From an uncultured Hyphomicrobiales bacterium (GTDB taxonomy: Bacteria; Pseudomonadota; Alphaproteobacteria; Rhizobiales; Rhizobiaceae): a DNA stretch of 35,768 nucleotides. Positions within the stretch are counted from its first letter, which is position 1. Every line of letters begins with the position of its first letter. The notes below the pieces were generated by a model. That model was not told the DNA's origin. It saw only the letters and a list, made by a program, of their open reading frames with translations, and searched no databases. Positions 25,328-34,339 of the stretch are shown here, one piece after another. The stretch spans positions 1 to 35,768 of the forward strand of contig CALUBX010000011.1 of assembly GCA_943914405.1 (NCBI GenBank), read 5' to 3'. Position numbers and translations under genes: made by a program.

Positions 25328-25575
25328 CGCCGGCGTGGCTTTGCCGCCACAAGCGGCAGTCTTCCTCCGCCAAGTGCCGGCTCGCGGTCGAATATGGATG
25401 ACGGAGCCCTATTTTACTCACATTGAACGGGTTACTGCGATTGGATCGGGTGACAGCATATTGGGCGGGCGATCTTTGTCACGCCTTGCGCTGGCGTCAT
25501 CACCATGCAAAACGCCTGAAAACATGCGATGGTGCGCATTAGCGCGCCAATGGAAAGCTGAACGGTAGCTCCGAC

Positions 25576-28044
25576 ATGATCAGATTGATTGGATATTTCT
25601 TTGGAATGGCCTGCGTGCTGTTTCTGGGCGTTGCGGCAGCGGTCGCCATCTATCTGAGCACCATGATGAAGGGCCTTCCGGACTACGAAGTGCTGGCTTC
25701 CTATGAACCGCCGGTGGCAACGCGCGTGCATGCGGGCGACGGCGCGCTCATGTCCGAATATGCCCGTGAGCGGCGCCTGTTCCTGCCGATCCAGGCCATT
25801 CCGGATCGTGTGAAGGCTGCCTTCCTGTCTGCTGAAGACAAGAATTTCTATAGCCATCCCGGCATCGACATCTACGGTCTCGGCCGTGCGGTGATGCTTC
25901 TCGTCACGGGTGGACCGATGCAGGGCGGCTCGACCATCACGCAGCAGGTCGCCAAGAACTTCCTTCTCACCAACGAGCGCTCGCTGGAGCGCAAGGTGAA
26001 GGAAGCGATCCTGTCGTTCCGCATCGAGCAGGCCTATTCCAAGGACAAGATCCTCGAGCTCTACCTCAACGAAATCTTTTTCGGGCTGAACGCCTATGGT
26101 ATTGCCGGCGCGGCGCTCACCTATTTCGACAAGTCCGTCACGGAACTTACCACGGCCGAAGCCGCCTATCTCGCTTCGCTGCCGAAGGGACCGGCCAACT
26201 ACAATCCGTACCGGCATGCCGAGGCTGCGCTGGAGCGCCGCAACTGGGTGATCGATCGCATGGCCGAAAACGGCTACATCACCCAGAGCGATGCCAGCGA
26301 CGCCAAAAAGCAGCCGCTCGGTGTCAAGCAGCGGCGCAGCGGCGGCCAGGTGTTTGCCGCAGACTTCTTCTCCGAAGAAGTTCGCCGTCAGCTGATCGAC
26401 CGCTACGGTGACAAGGCGCTCTATGAAGGCGGCCTGTCCGTACGCACCTCGCTCGATCCGCAGCTGCAGATCATGGCGCGCAGGGCCTTGCAGGACGGCC
26501 TGGTCGAATATGACGAGCGCCGAGGATTCCACGGTGCGCTTGCTTCCATCGACATCTCCCCGGATTGGGGTCCATCCCTGGTTAAGGCGGTCAGTGACAA
26601 CAAGGTGGTCGATCTGCGCGACGTTCCGGAATGGAAGTTGGCCGTCGTGCTTAGTGCTTCCGCGAAATCCGTCGAGATCGGCCTTCGCCCGGCAACGGAC
26701 GGCGGCGGCAAGGTCGAGGCCGCGCGCGAGACTGGCACAATCGCCGCCGAGGACATGAAGTGGGCCTATCGTGACGCGTCCGGTAGCCGCAAGACAGCAA
26801 AATCGCCCGATGGCGTGCTGAAGCCGGGGGACGTGATTTACGTCGAGCCGATTTCGGGCGAGGCCAAAGGCTACCGCTTGCGGCAACCGCCGAAGGTTCA
26901 GGGTGGCTTCGTCGCAATGGACCCGAATACTGGCCGCGTTCTCGCTATGGTGGGAGGCTTCTCCTACGCGCAGTCGGAGTTCAACCGCGCGACACAGGCC
27001 ATGCGCCAGCCGGGTTCATCGTTCAAGCCCTTCGTCTATGCCGCGGCTCTGGACAATGGCTATACGCCTGCATCGGTCATTCTCGACGCCCCCATCGAAG
27101 TGGTCTCTGGCGGCAAAGTCTGGAGCCCGGACAATTACGGCGACGAAGGGAGCAACGGCCCCTCGACGCTTCGTTTCGGCATCGAGCATTCCCGCAACCA
27201 GATGACGGTTCGCCTGGCGCAGGACATGGGCATGGAGCTGGTGGCCGAATACGCGGAGCGTTTCGGCATCTATGACAAGATGCTGCCGGTGCTCGCCATG
27301 TCGCTCGGTTCGGGCGAAACCACGGTCATGCGCATGGTCTCCGCCTATGCGGTGATCGCCAATGGCGGCAAGCAGATCAAGCCGACTGTGATCGACCGCA
27401 TCCAGGATCGTTACGGCAAGACCATCTTCCGCCATGAGGAGCGGGCCTGCGACGGCTGCAACGCCAATGACTGGGCGAACCAGGAAGAGCCTGTTCTGGT
27501 GGATAATCGCGAGCAGGTTCTCGACCCGATGACCGCCTACCAGATCACGTCCATGATGCAGGGCGTCGTCACCCGCGGGACTGCTGCGGGCAAGATCCCG
27601 GTCAAGGACCGCGACGTCGCCGGCAAGACCGGCACGACCAATGATGAAAAGGACGCTTGGTTCGTGGGCTTCACGCCCAACCTTGTCGCCGGCCTCTATA
27701 TCGGCTTCGACACGCCGGCTCCGCTCGGTCGCGGCAGCACGGGTGGCGGCCTCTCGGCACCGATCTTCGGCAAGTTCCTGGAGGACGCCGCCAAGGTGAC
27801 GCCGGCTGAACGCTTCCACGTGCCGGATGGCATGCAGGTTATGGCCGTGAACCGGAAGACCGGGATGGCTGCCATGGAGGGCGAGCCCGATACGATCATG
27901 GAAGCTTTCAAGCCGGGGACGGGTCCGGCCGACAGCTTCCACATGATCGGGGAAGGCGAGCAGTATATGAGCCAGGACCAGATCCTGGAATCGTCGCCGC
28001 AGGCACAGCAGGCGGTGACCTCCGGAGCCGCCGGCCTGTTCTGA
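25576..28044 (+). CDS. mrcA: Penicillin-binding protein 1A (bifunctional transglycosylase/transpeptidase)
   Basis: An 822-residue class A PBP that polymerises and cross-links peptidoglycan in the periplasm. One N-terminal membrane helix (about 5-27) is followed by the GT51 domain with catalytic Glu87 in SAEDKNFYSHPG, GGSTITQQVAKN and the ERKVKEAILSFRIEQ block. An OB-like insert follows. The transpeptidase domain has Ser481 in SSFK, SRN at 539-541 and KTG at 684-686. Length and domain order are normal for PBP1A. The amidase gene just upstream suggests a cell-wall cluster, although 248 bp separate them. Confidence 0.96.
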   Translation: MIRLIGYFFGMACVLFLGVAAAVAIYLSTMMKGLPDYEVLASYEPPVATRVHAGDGALMSEYARERRLFLPIQAIPDRVKAAFLSAEDKNFYSHPGIDIYGLGRAVMLLVTGGPMQGGSTITQQVAKNFLLTNERSLERKVKEAILSFRIEQAYSKDKILELYLNEIFFGLNAYGIAGAALTYFDKSVTELTTAEAAYLASLPKGPANYNPYRHAEAALERRNWVIDRMAENGYITQSDASDAKKQPLGVKQRRSGGQVFAADFFSEEVRRQLIDRYGDKALYEGGLSVRTSLDPQLQIMARRALQDGLVEYDERRGFHGALASIDISPDWGPSLVKAVSDNKVVDLRDVPEWKLAVVLSASAKSVEIGLRPATDGGGKVEAARETGTIAAEDMKWAYRDASGSRKTAKSPDGVLKPGDVIYVEPISGEAKGYRLRQPPKVQGGFVAMDPNTGRVLAMVGGFSYAQSEFNRATQAMRQPGSSFKPFVYAAALDNGYTPASVILDAPIEVVSGGKVWSPDNYGDEGSNGPSTLRFGIEHSRNQMTVRLAQDMGMELVAEYAERFGIYDKMLPVLAMSLGSGETTVMRMVSAYAVIANGGKQIKPTVIDRIQDRYGKTIFRHEERACDGCNANDWANQEEPVLVDNREQVLDPMTAYQITSMMQGVVTRGTAAGKIPVKDRDVAGKTGTTNDEKDAWFVGFTPNLVAGLYIGFDTPAPLGRGSTGGGLSAPIFGKFLEDAAKVTPAERFHVPDGMQVMAVNRKTGMAAMEGEPDTIMEAFKPGTGPADSFHMIGEGEQYMSQDQILESSPQAQQAVTSGAAGLF

Positions 28045-28154
28045 TCCGTCGGCTGTCGTCTCCGACCTGCAATCTTCCCGGCTCTTTACATCGGCTGTCG
28101 GCACAACTATGTCGGCGGCACTCCAACTTCTCCCAAGGAAAGAAGACGAGCGCC

Positions 28155-29286
28155 ATGCGTGCGGAAATGATCAATGTGGTTGACGAAATCAAGCAGGCCA
28201 TAAGCCTGCTGAGGAGGCATCTTTGACTGGGATCAGGCGGTAAGACGACTGGACTGGTTGAACAACAAGGCTGAAGATCCGACCCTCTGGAACGACGCGT
28301 CCGAAGCCCAGAAGCTGATGCGCGAGCGCCAGCAGCTGGATGACGGCATCAACGGCGTCAAGGCGCTGGAGCAGCAGCTCAACGACAATATCGAACTCAT
28401 CGACATGGGTGAGGAAGAGGGCGACGAGGCCATCGTCAAGGAAGCCGAGGAGGCGCTGAAGGCGCTGAAGGCTGAAGCGGCGCGGCGGCAGGTGGAAGCC
28501 ATGCTGTCCGGCGAAGCGGACGGCAACGACACCTATCTCGAAGTACATTCGGGCGCCGGCGGAACCGAAAGTCAGGACTGGGCCAACATGCTTCTGCGCA
28601 TGTACACCCGCTGGGCCGAACGCTCGAAATTCAAGGTCGAACTTCTCGAAGTCCATGATGGCGAAGAAGCCGGCATCAAGTCCGCGACTATCCTGGTCAA
28701 GGGACACAATGCCTATGGCTGGCTGAAGACGGAATCGGGTGTGCATCGTCTGGTACGGATCTCGCCTTACGACAGCAATGCCCGGCGTCACACGTCCTTC
28801 TCGTCGATCTGGGTCTATCCGGTGGTCGATGACTCGATCAACATCGACATCAACGAGAGCGACTGCCGCATCGATACCTACCGGTCATCGGGTGCGGGCG
28901 GCCAGCACGTCAACACCACCGACTCGGCGGTGCGCATCACGCATATTCCGTCCGGCATCGTCGTGCAGTGCCAGCAGGAGCGCTCCCAGCACAAGAACCG
29001 TGCCAAGGCATGGGACATGTTGCGTGCCCGGCTTTACGAGGCCGAGCTGAAGAAGCGTGAAGAAGCGGCCAATGCCGAAGCCGCATCCAAGACGGAGATC
29101 GGCTGGGGCCACCAGATCCGTTCTTACGTTCTGCAGCCGTACCAGCTGGTCAAGGACCTCCGGACGGGTGTGGAAAGCACAGCGCCCTCGGATGTGCTCG
29201 ACGGCGATCTCGACGAATTCATGGAAGCAGCGCTCGCGCACCGCATCAGCGGCAAGCCGGACATGGCCGTCGCCGACGCGGACTGA
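28155..29286 (+). CDS. prfB: Peptide chain release factor 2, programmed +1 frameshift
   Basis: RF2 ends translation at UGA and UAA. The first 23 codons run from ATG 28155 to CTT 28221, where an in-frame TGA (28224-28226) stops the zero frame. A +1 shift continues as DWDQAVRRLDWLNNKAED to the stop at 29286, giving about 376 residues. The shift signal AGGAGG-CAT-CTT-TGA-C has the same layout and 3-nt spacing as in E. coli. RF2 shortage favours the shift, so the gene regulates itself. The GGQ motif is at 248-250 in SSGAGGQHVN. The stop-codon recognition tripeptide reads SPY (203-205) where E. coli has SPF. The coding span is a single CDS and should not be started at the internal TTG. Confidence 0.96.
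28212..28227 (+). promoter_or_regulatory. prfB: prfB programmed +1 frameshift signal
   Basis: AGGAGGCATCTTTGAC: a strong internal Shine-Dalgarno sequence, a 3-nt spacer, the slippery CTT and an in-frame TGA followed by C, the weakest stop context. This is the classic RF2 autoregulatory element. Confidence 0.95.
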
Positions 29287-29309
29287 CATCTTCTGACGGA
29301 AACGAGAAA

Positions 29310-29336
29310 GCGGCCGGATCCTGGGGATCCGGCCGC
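29310..29336. terminator. Hairpin terminator between convergent prfB and MFS genes
   Basis: GCGGCCGGATCC and GGATCCGGCCGC form a perfect 12-bp stem with a 3-nt loop, 23 nt after the prfB stop and followed by ATTCGTTTG. It lies between convergent genes and may serve both. Confidence 0.75.
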
Positions 29337-29357
29337 ATTCGTTTGTGCGCCTTATCG

Positions 29358-30560
29358 TCAGACGCCGGCGGTTGCCGTTGCAGCCCGGCTGCGCAACACG
29401 ACCAGCGACAGAAGGAAGACGGCGGTCGAGCAGAGCGCGATGATCGTGACCATCGGCCGCGACGTGCCGTCCACGAACAGACCGCCGATGCCGATAACCA
29501 GCGCCGAGGTCACGAACTGGATCGTTCCCATCAGGGCCGAGGCCGTCCCGGCGATACGACCGTGATGTTCAAGAGCCAGCACTGCCGCAGTGGGCACGAT
29601 CATGCCGAGAAAGGCATAGCCGCCGAACAGAAAGGCGGCCATGACGTCGAGACGCTCGACGCCCAAGTTGGTGACCACGGCCAGCGATACCATCATGGCG
29701 GAATATCCCAAAACGGCGCCGCGGATCACCTTGCGAAGGCCGATCCGGCGGGAGAGCCAGCCGTTCATCTGGGACATGCCGATGAAGCCCACCGCATTGA
29801 TCGAAAAGACGACGCTGTAGAAGGACGGCGAGAGCCCGTAATGCTCGATCAGCACGAAGGAAGAGTTGGCGACGTAGATCATGTAGCTCGACATGCCGAA
29901 GGAGGCGATCAGCACCAGGCCGATGTAATAGGGATCGGCAAGCAGGCTGCGATAGGCCTGCAACGCGCTGCGAATGCTGCTTTCGCTGCGGGCCGCGGGA
30001 AGGCGGGTTTCTTCCAGTCGGAACCCGGCAACCGCGAAACCGAGAAGGCTCGCGCCGACCATGACCCAGAAGATCAGCCGCCAGTCGCCGAACACGGTGA
30101 CCATGCTGCCTGCGAGCGGCGCCAGGATTGGGGATACGCTGAAGACCAGCATCAGACGGGACATGAGCTGCGCTGCGGCAGGTCCGGTATGGAGGTCGCG
30201 GACGATGGCGCGCGAGATGACGACGCCGGCGCAGGCACCCATGCCCTGGAGGAAACGGAAGGCAATCAGCCATTCGATCGAAGGGGAGAGGGCGCAGCCG
30301 ATGGCACCAATGGCGTAGAGAAACAGGCCGACGTAAAGCGGGCGCTTGCGCCCGAACATGTCGGACAGCGGCCCATAGACGATCTGGGAGACGGCCATGG
30401 CCGCAAAGAAGGAGATGAGGCTGGCCTGAACGGCGTGGCTGTCGGCCTTCAAGTCGGCGCTGATGGTCGGCAATGCCGGCAGATACATGTCGAGCGCGAA
30501 CAAGCCGATGGCCGACAATAGGCCGAGCGTCAGGGCATGTGATGAAGCTTTGCTTTGCAT
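29358..30560 (-). CDS. MFS multidrug efflux transporter, Bcr/CflA type
   Basis: A 400-residue inner-membrane protein with about twelve helices. It is of the drug:H+ antiporter type with the Bcr/CflA N-terminus LGLLSAIGLFALDMYLPALPTI, the MFS motif A YGPLSDMFGRKRPLYVG (about 58-74) and the motif C-like region FSVSPILAPLAGSMV. It likely exports toxic compounds; the substrate is unknown. ATG 30560 (MQSKASSHAL) is chosen over the in-frame extension to 30602, which is Cys/Gly-rich and lacks family likeness. It is divergent from a TetR gene with a palindrome between them, the usual arrangement for a TetR-controlled pump. Confidence 0.92.
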   Translation of the reverse strand: MQSKASSHALTLGLLSAIGLFALDMYLPALPTISADLKADSHAVQASLISFFAAMAVSQIVYGPLSDMFGRKRPLYVGLFLYAIGAIGCALSPSIEWLIAFRFLQGMGACAGVVISRAIVRDLHTGPAAAQLMSRLMLVFSVSPILAPLAGSMVTVFGDWRLIFWVMVGASLLGFAVAGFRLEETRLPAARSESSIRSALQAYRSLLADPYYIGLVLIASFGMSSYMIYVANSSFVLIEHYGLSPSFYSVVFSINAVGFIGMSQMNGWLSRRIGLRKVIRGAVLGYSAMMVSLAVVTNLGVERLDVMAAFLFGGYAFLGMIVPTAAVLALEHHGRIAGTASALMGTIQFVTSALVIGIGGLFVDGTSRPMVTIIALCSTAVFLLSLVVLRSRAATATAGV

Positions 30561-30692
30561 TTGGAAAAAGCCTTTCCCGTCACCACATCTGCCACAAGGC
30601 ACTGATAGTGGAAGACGATTATGGACGTGCGGGTGTCGCCGTCGGAATTCGGATGCCCCGCCAGATGCGAGTGGGCGTCCGTGTCAAACATT

Positions 30693-30710
30693 TTGGACAT
30701 CATTGTCCAA
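30693..30710. promoter_or_regulatory. Palindromic operator candidate between MFS and TetR genes
   Basis: TTGGACA-TCAT-TGTCCAA has perfect 7-bp arms around a 4-nt spacer. It lies 27 nt before the TetR start and about 130 nt before the MFS start. Its size and place fit a TetR-family operator controlling both genes. Confidence 0.65.
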
Positions 30711-30737
30711 TCAGTCAAGTGCCGTTAAGGTCATGTC

Positions 30738-31394
30738 ATGAAAACTTCGTCTGTCGCTCTCAACCTGCCATCCGAAACGCGTGCCCCTGCGCAAAGCAAG
30801 CGGGAGGCGATCCTGCGCGCGGCGGCCGATGTGTTTGCCGAAGAGGGCTTTGCCGGCGCCAGCATCGACGCCATCGCGTCCCGTGCCGGTGTCTCGCGGC
30901 AGACGGTCTACAATCAGCTCGGAGACAAGGACAATCTGTTCAAGGTGGTGGTCGCCGAGATCACGGAGCGGTCCTCCGCCGGCTTCTTTCGCGTGCTCGA
31001 CACGTTCCCCGTCGCGCCGGAGGACCTGGAAGGGGAACTGACGCGGTTTTCGGCGCAGCTTCTGCGCAAGGCCGTCTGCGATCCGAACGGCCGCTGGCTG
31101 CGCAAGCTGGTGGAAGCGGAAGGCGCCCGATTTCCCGAACTCTTCCAGACCTGGAAGGAATACGGGCCGGGCAAGAAATATCCGGCGATCGCGGCGCGGC
31201 TCGCGCAGCTCGCCCATGCCGGCTATCTCGACATCGATGATCCGGCGCTCGCTGCCCGCCAATATATGGCGCTGCTCGCCACCGATCTGCGTCTCGACCA
31301 GCAGGTCGGCCGCATCACGCCGGACGATGAGATCGACCGGATGGCGAAAGACGGCACGCGGACGTTTCTGCGGGCTTTTCGGCGCAAGAACTGA
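30738..31394 (+). CDS. TetR/AcrR family transcriptional regulator (divergent from MFS pump)
   Basis: A 218-residue regulator. The N-terminal helix-turn-helix spans about residues 21-65: AILRAAADVFAEEGFAGASIDAIASRAGVSRQTVYNQLGDKDNLF. The C-terminal domain (about 90-215) resembles the AcrR/TetR_C type with RKLVEAEGARFPELFQTWKEYGP, seen in repressors of drug pumps. It probably represses itself and the divergent MFS gene through the palindrome at 30693-30710. The ligand is unknown. Confidence 0.9.
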   Translation: MKTSSVALNLPSETRAPAQSKREAILRAAADVFAEEGFAGASIDAIASRAGVSRQTVYNQLGDKDNLFKVVVAEITERSSAGFFRVLDTFPVAPEDLEGELTRFSAQLLRKAVCDPNGRWLRKLVEAEGARFPELFQTWKEYGPGKKYPAIAARLAQLAHAGYLDIDDPALAARQYMALLATDLRLDQQVGRITPDDEIDRMAKDGTRTFLRAFRRKN

Positions 31395-31449
31395 GGACGA
31401 TGCGGGCGGGCGCCTCTCGGCTGTAGCCCATGCGCCTGCCCGATCCGGA

Positions 31450-32223
31450 TCAGTTGTTGAACTGCTCCGCCAGGATCCGGTCGGACCAGGAGTGATCCGG
31501 GTCTGAAAGGATGCGGGCGCTCAGTTCCGGCATCTGAGCGATCCGGACGTGAAGCACCGACTTCACCTCCAGATTGTCGGCGACCGCGTTGACCGGGCGT
31601 TTCTCCGGCTCAAGAATGGTAAGATCGACGCAGACGCGGTTCGGCAGCAGCGCTCCGCGCCAGCGCCGCGGCCTGAAGGCGGAAACCGGCGTCATGGCGA
31701 GGAGAGGGGCCTCCAGCGGCAGGATCGGGCCGTGGGCGGACAGGTTGTAAGCCGTCGATCCGGCGGGCGTCGCCACCATCAGGCCGTCGCAGATCAGTTC
31801 CTCCAGCCGGACCCGGTCGTCGATCACCACCTGCAGCTTGGCGGCCTGGTAGGATTGGCGGAAGAGATAGACTTCGTTGATGGCGAGCGCGACGCATTGG
31901 CTGCCATCGGCATTGGTGGTCGTCATCCGCAGGGGATGGAACTCGTTCTCGACGGCCGCCGTCACCCGCGCATGGAGATTGTCCGTGCGGTAATCGTTCA
32001 TCAGGAAGCCGACCGAGCCGCAATTCATGCCGTAGACGCGCTTGCCGTTGTGGATCGTCTCATGCAGCGTCTGCAGCATGAAACCGTCGCCGCCGAGCGC
32101 AACGACGACGTCCGCGTCGTCCATGCCCGTATTGCCGTAGAGCCGCGTCAGTTCCTCAAGGGCAGACTGTGAATCGGGCGTCGCAGAGGCGATGAAGCAT
32201 AGCTTCGGTGGGCTGGACGACAT
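31450..32223 (-). CDS. nadK: NAD kinase
   Basis: NAD kinase phosphorylates NAD to NADP and is essential. The 257-residue protein has the GGDG motif in ALGGDGFMLQTLHE (about 43-56), GMNCGSVGFLMND (about 65-77), the NE motif in ALAINEVYLFRQ and the C-terminal beta-domain DGLMVATPAGSTAYNLSAHGPILPL. ATG 32223 (MSSSPPKLCFIAS) is chosen because the 13-residue upstream extension is not family-like and an AAGG-type site precedes it. It stands alone on the minus strand. Confidence 0.95.
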   Translation of the reverse strand: MSSSPPKLCFIASATPDSQSALEELTRLYGNTGMDDADVVVALGGDGFMLQTLHETIHNGKRVYGMNCGSVGFLMNDYRTDNLHARVTAAVENEFHPLRMTTTNADGSQCVALAINEVYLFRQSYQAAKLQVVIDDRVRLEELICDGLMVATPAGSTAYNLSAHGPILPLEAPLLAMTPVSAFRPRRWRGALLPNRVCVDLTILEPEKRPVNAVADNLEVKSVLHVRIAQMPELSARILSDPDHSWSDRILAEQFNN

Positions 32224-32603
32224 GAACGAGCCTTTTTTGCGGAGCCGCCAGCCGCTGAACATGCGGGCTGGGCGGCAAAGGAATGGACATCGGGATGGAG
32301 CTGCAAGTTCCTCCAGCCGATGCCGCTAGGTATAGAAAATACAGCGGCAGACACAAGCGCTTTGCGGGGTAAGTCCAAGGTTCGGGGCGTCTCGCCGGAC
32401 GCGTACCGCACCATTGTCCGATACAATCTTGTCCGGCCCCGGCCGGCGTTGGAGACGCTCAGCCAAGCCCGGCTGCCCGATCCGTCGCCACCGTCGTCCG
32501 CCACACTATTTTGCTCGCTGACCGCGCCCTCAATCGTGCGGATCCCGACGCTGTCGATTTTTCCTTTACACGGCTTCAAAATCTGGTAACTCCCCACCCG
32601 AGT
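32224..32603. other. Intergenic region between nadK and tRNA-Thr
   Basis: About 380 bp with no convincing gene. It must hold the promoters of nadK (leftward) and tRNA-Thr (rightward). A short inverted repeat ATTGT-CCGAT-ACAAT lies at 32413-32427, overlapping two direct copies of TTGTCCG (32414 and 32429). I could not assign -35/-10 boxes with confidence. Confidence 0.5.
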
Positions 32604-32679
<76 letters not shown>

Positions 32680-32876
32680 TTTTTTCCTTAAGTGGTATCT
32701 TAGCTGTAGCTCCGATGGCTCTGAGCTGTCTGTTTGACTTTCTGCCTTGACTAAATAAACACCCAGTAAGCACCGACCACCTTTGTTGTGGATTTGTTCG
32801 GGCTCAGCCGAAATTTTCAACAGCGTCATTGATCGTCGTGCATCTTTATGCTGGGTCGCTCTTTGAGGGGTAGGGC

Positions 32877-33284
32877 ATGGCGAAGCCTGCAAGTGAGGGT
32901 TGGGTTACGTATGGCTTCATGGTCCTAGGTGGACTAGGTTCCTTGGTCGGCATCGCAACCATCTTCACTAAAGACCTGGTGACGCTGCTTGCGTTCATAG
33001 CGGGGACGGGTTGGGCTTTGGCAATCCCGCTACTGGTCATCATTAAGAAAAACTCCGAAACCGTCGATGACTTGCGGGCTGATCTTAAGGGTGTCCGCGA
33101 CGCGAAGGACGTCGAATGCGGCGATCTTCGCCAACAGATTTCAGAGTGGCGCACGATCGCGACCCAAGACAGCGACAGCCTCAACCGCTTCGTATCCAGA
33201 GCTGTCGAAATTCCAACCGTTCAACCTCGCCGGGCGCCTGTCGCTGCGCCTGTCGCTGCTGCCGTGGAGGAAGACATCGAATGA
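32877..33284 (+). CDS. Two-helix membrane protein with coiled-coil tail (accessory cassette)
   Basis: A 135-residue protein I do not recognise. Residues 10-29 and 34-56 are hydrophobic enough for two membrane helices joined by a very short loop. Residues 58-95 are charged and probably coiled-coil (NSETVDDLRADLKGVRD and so on). The rest is an Ala/Pro/Val-rich tail ending EEDIE. Both helices at the N-terminus suggest a cytoplasmic coiled-coil domain anchored in the membrane. GAGGGG lies about 9 nt before the ATG. Its TGA overlaps the ATG of the next gene (ATGA, 33281-33284), so the two products are probably made together. Codon use is less GC-rich than the core genes. Confidence 0.78.
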   Translation: MAKPASEGWVTYGFMVLGGLGSLVGIATIFTKDLVTLLAFIAGTGWALAIPLLVIIKKNSETVDDLRADLKGVRDAKDVECGDLRQQISEWRTIATQDSDSLNRFVSRAVEIPTVQPRRAPVAAPVAAAVEEDIE

Positions 33285-34339
33285 CCGTGAACTTCGATCA
33301 GTACCGCTATTATCCCTCTCTGCGCACTCGCCTTTGGGAAATGCGTGGTTATCGGGAGTTGTTCGCGGAAGACAAGGATGCCCTCCTTCCTATCTTCGTC
33401 CTTGCGAACCATAGCTCCACAAAGGCTATCGCTGAAGTTTACACAAAGGTCGATGAGGCTTTGGGGGGGCGAAAGTGCATCCTCGACCTAGAGCAAAGCC
33501 CACTGTATTCGTGCGATGAGTGCGAAGAACTAGCGAAGCCTTATCGTGGTTTTGAGGCATGGCGAAACTTCCTTGCGAGGCGGCCGAACGCCGTTCCAAC
33601 CGCTTTGCTGCCTTCCGGTGGGCCGCTGCGAGATATAGTGCGGCAAGTGATGCTGCTTGAGGCCTCATCCGGTCAGGTAGTCGTCCGAAGCCGTTCGCCT
33701 GAGACTGACATACCGATCTTGTCAGCGATCATGAGTGCGGTTGACAGCATCAATAACCTTCTGATCGTTCTGGACTTCGGATACGTGAGAACGCGATCGA
33801 AGGCGCGGGCGTTCGAAGCCGCGAACGTCATCAACGCGCTACGTACTGTAGATGACGCTGCTCGTGTTGTTGTAATGGCTTCCAGCTTTCCCAAATCGGT
33901 CGCAGCATACGACGATACGGCTTCGCGTCTTGAAATAGAGGAACGCGGGATGCATTCAGCACTCGGCGGCGATGCCGTGGCGATCTATGGCGATTTCGGC
34001 TCTATCCATCCCGAACCGATGGAGCCCATGCTTGCACGCTTCGTCCCGCGCGTTGACTACCCGATTCCCGACGCATGGCTATTCCGGCGCCTGCGCAACG
34101 ATCAGGGCGGCTATCAACGATGTGCCGAACTGATTACGCAGACCGTAGATTGGGACCCAAGCCTCGTGAACAAGGTCTGGGGGGCGGCACAGATTGATCT
34201 GGCGGCGAGGGGTGATCTTGCTAAGCGAAGTGCGCCTGGGCCTTGGATCGCCGCGCGTGTAAACATGCATCTGTGGCAACAGATACATTATCGCGACGGC
34301 TTGGAGGCAGTCGAAGATTTAGACGATATTTTTGATTAA
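33281..34339 (+). CDS. Beta family protein (phage T4 beta-like/sce7725-like)
   Basis: A 352-residue soluble protein that I recognise as the Beta family (Pfam Beta_protein type). The N-terminus YYPSLRTRLWEMRGYRELF, followed by LLPIFVL, LDLEQS, LIVLDFGYV and VVVMASSFP, reads like alternating strands and helices of a barrel. The C-terminal half has YGDFGSIHPEP, PRVDYPIPDAWLFRR and Gly-Pro-Trp conserved-looking blocks. The biochemical function of the family is not known to me. The start at 33281 overlaps the membrane protein gene by 4 nt and has GGAGG about 10 nt upstream; the frame is open to 33116, but that part is Arg/Cys-rich antisense-like sequence. The stop overlaps that of the convergent nuclease-like gene by 3 nt. 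Confidence 0.8.
   Translation: MTVNFDQYRYYPSLRTRLWEMRGYRELFAEDKDALLPIFVLANHSSTKAIAEVYTKVDEALGGRKCILDLEQSPLYSCDECEELAKPYRGFEAWRNFLARRPNAVPTALLPSGGPLRDIVRQVMLLEASSGQVVVRSRSPETDIPILSAIMSAVDSINNLLIVLDFGYVRTRSKARAFEAANVINALRTVDDAARVVVMASSFPKSVAAYDDTASRLEIEERGMHSALGGDAVAIYGDFGSIHPEPMEPMLARFVPRVDYPIPDAWLFRRLRNDQGGYQRCAELITQTVDWDPSLVNKVWGAAQIDLAARGDLAKRSAPGPWIAARVNMHLWQQIHYRDGLEAVEDLDDIFD

Noticed and set aside
25432..26886. 484-codon minus-strand frame antisense to the PBP1A gene
   Set aside because: Antisense to a gene with all catalytic motifs in place.
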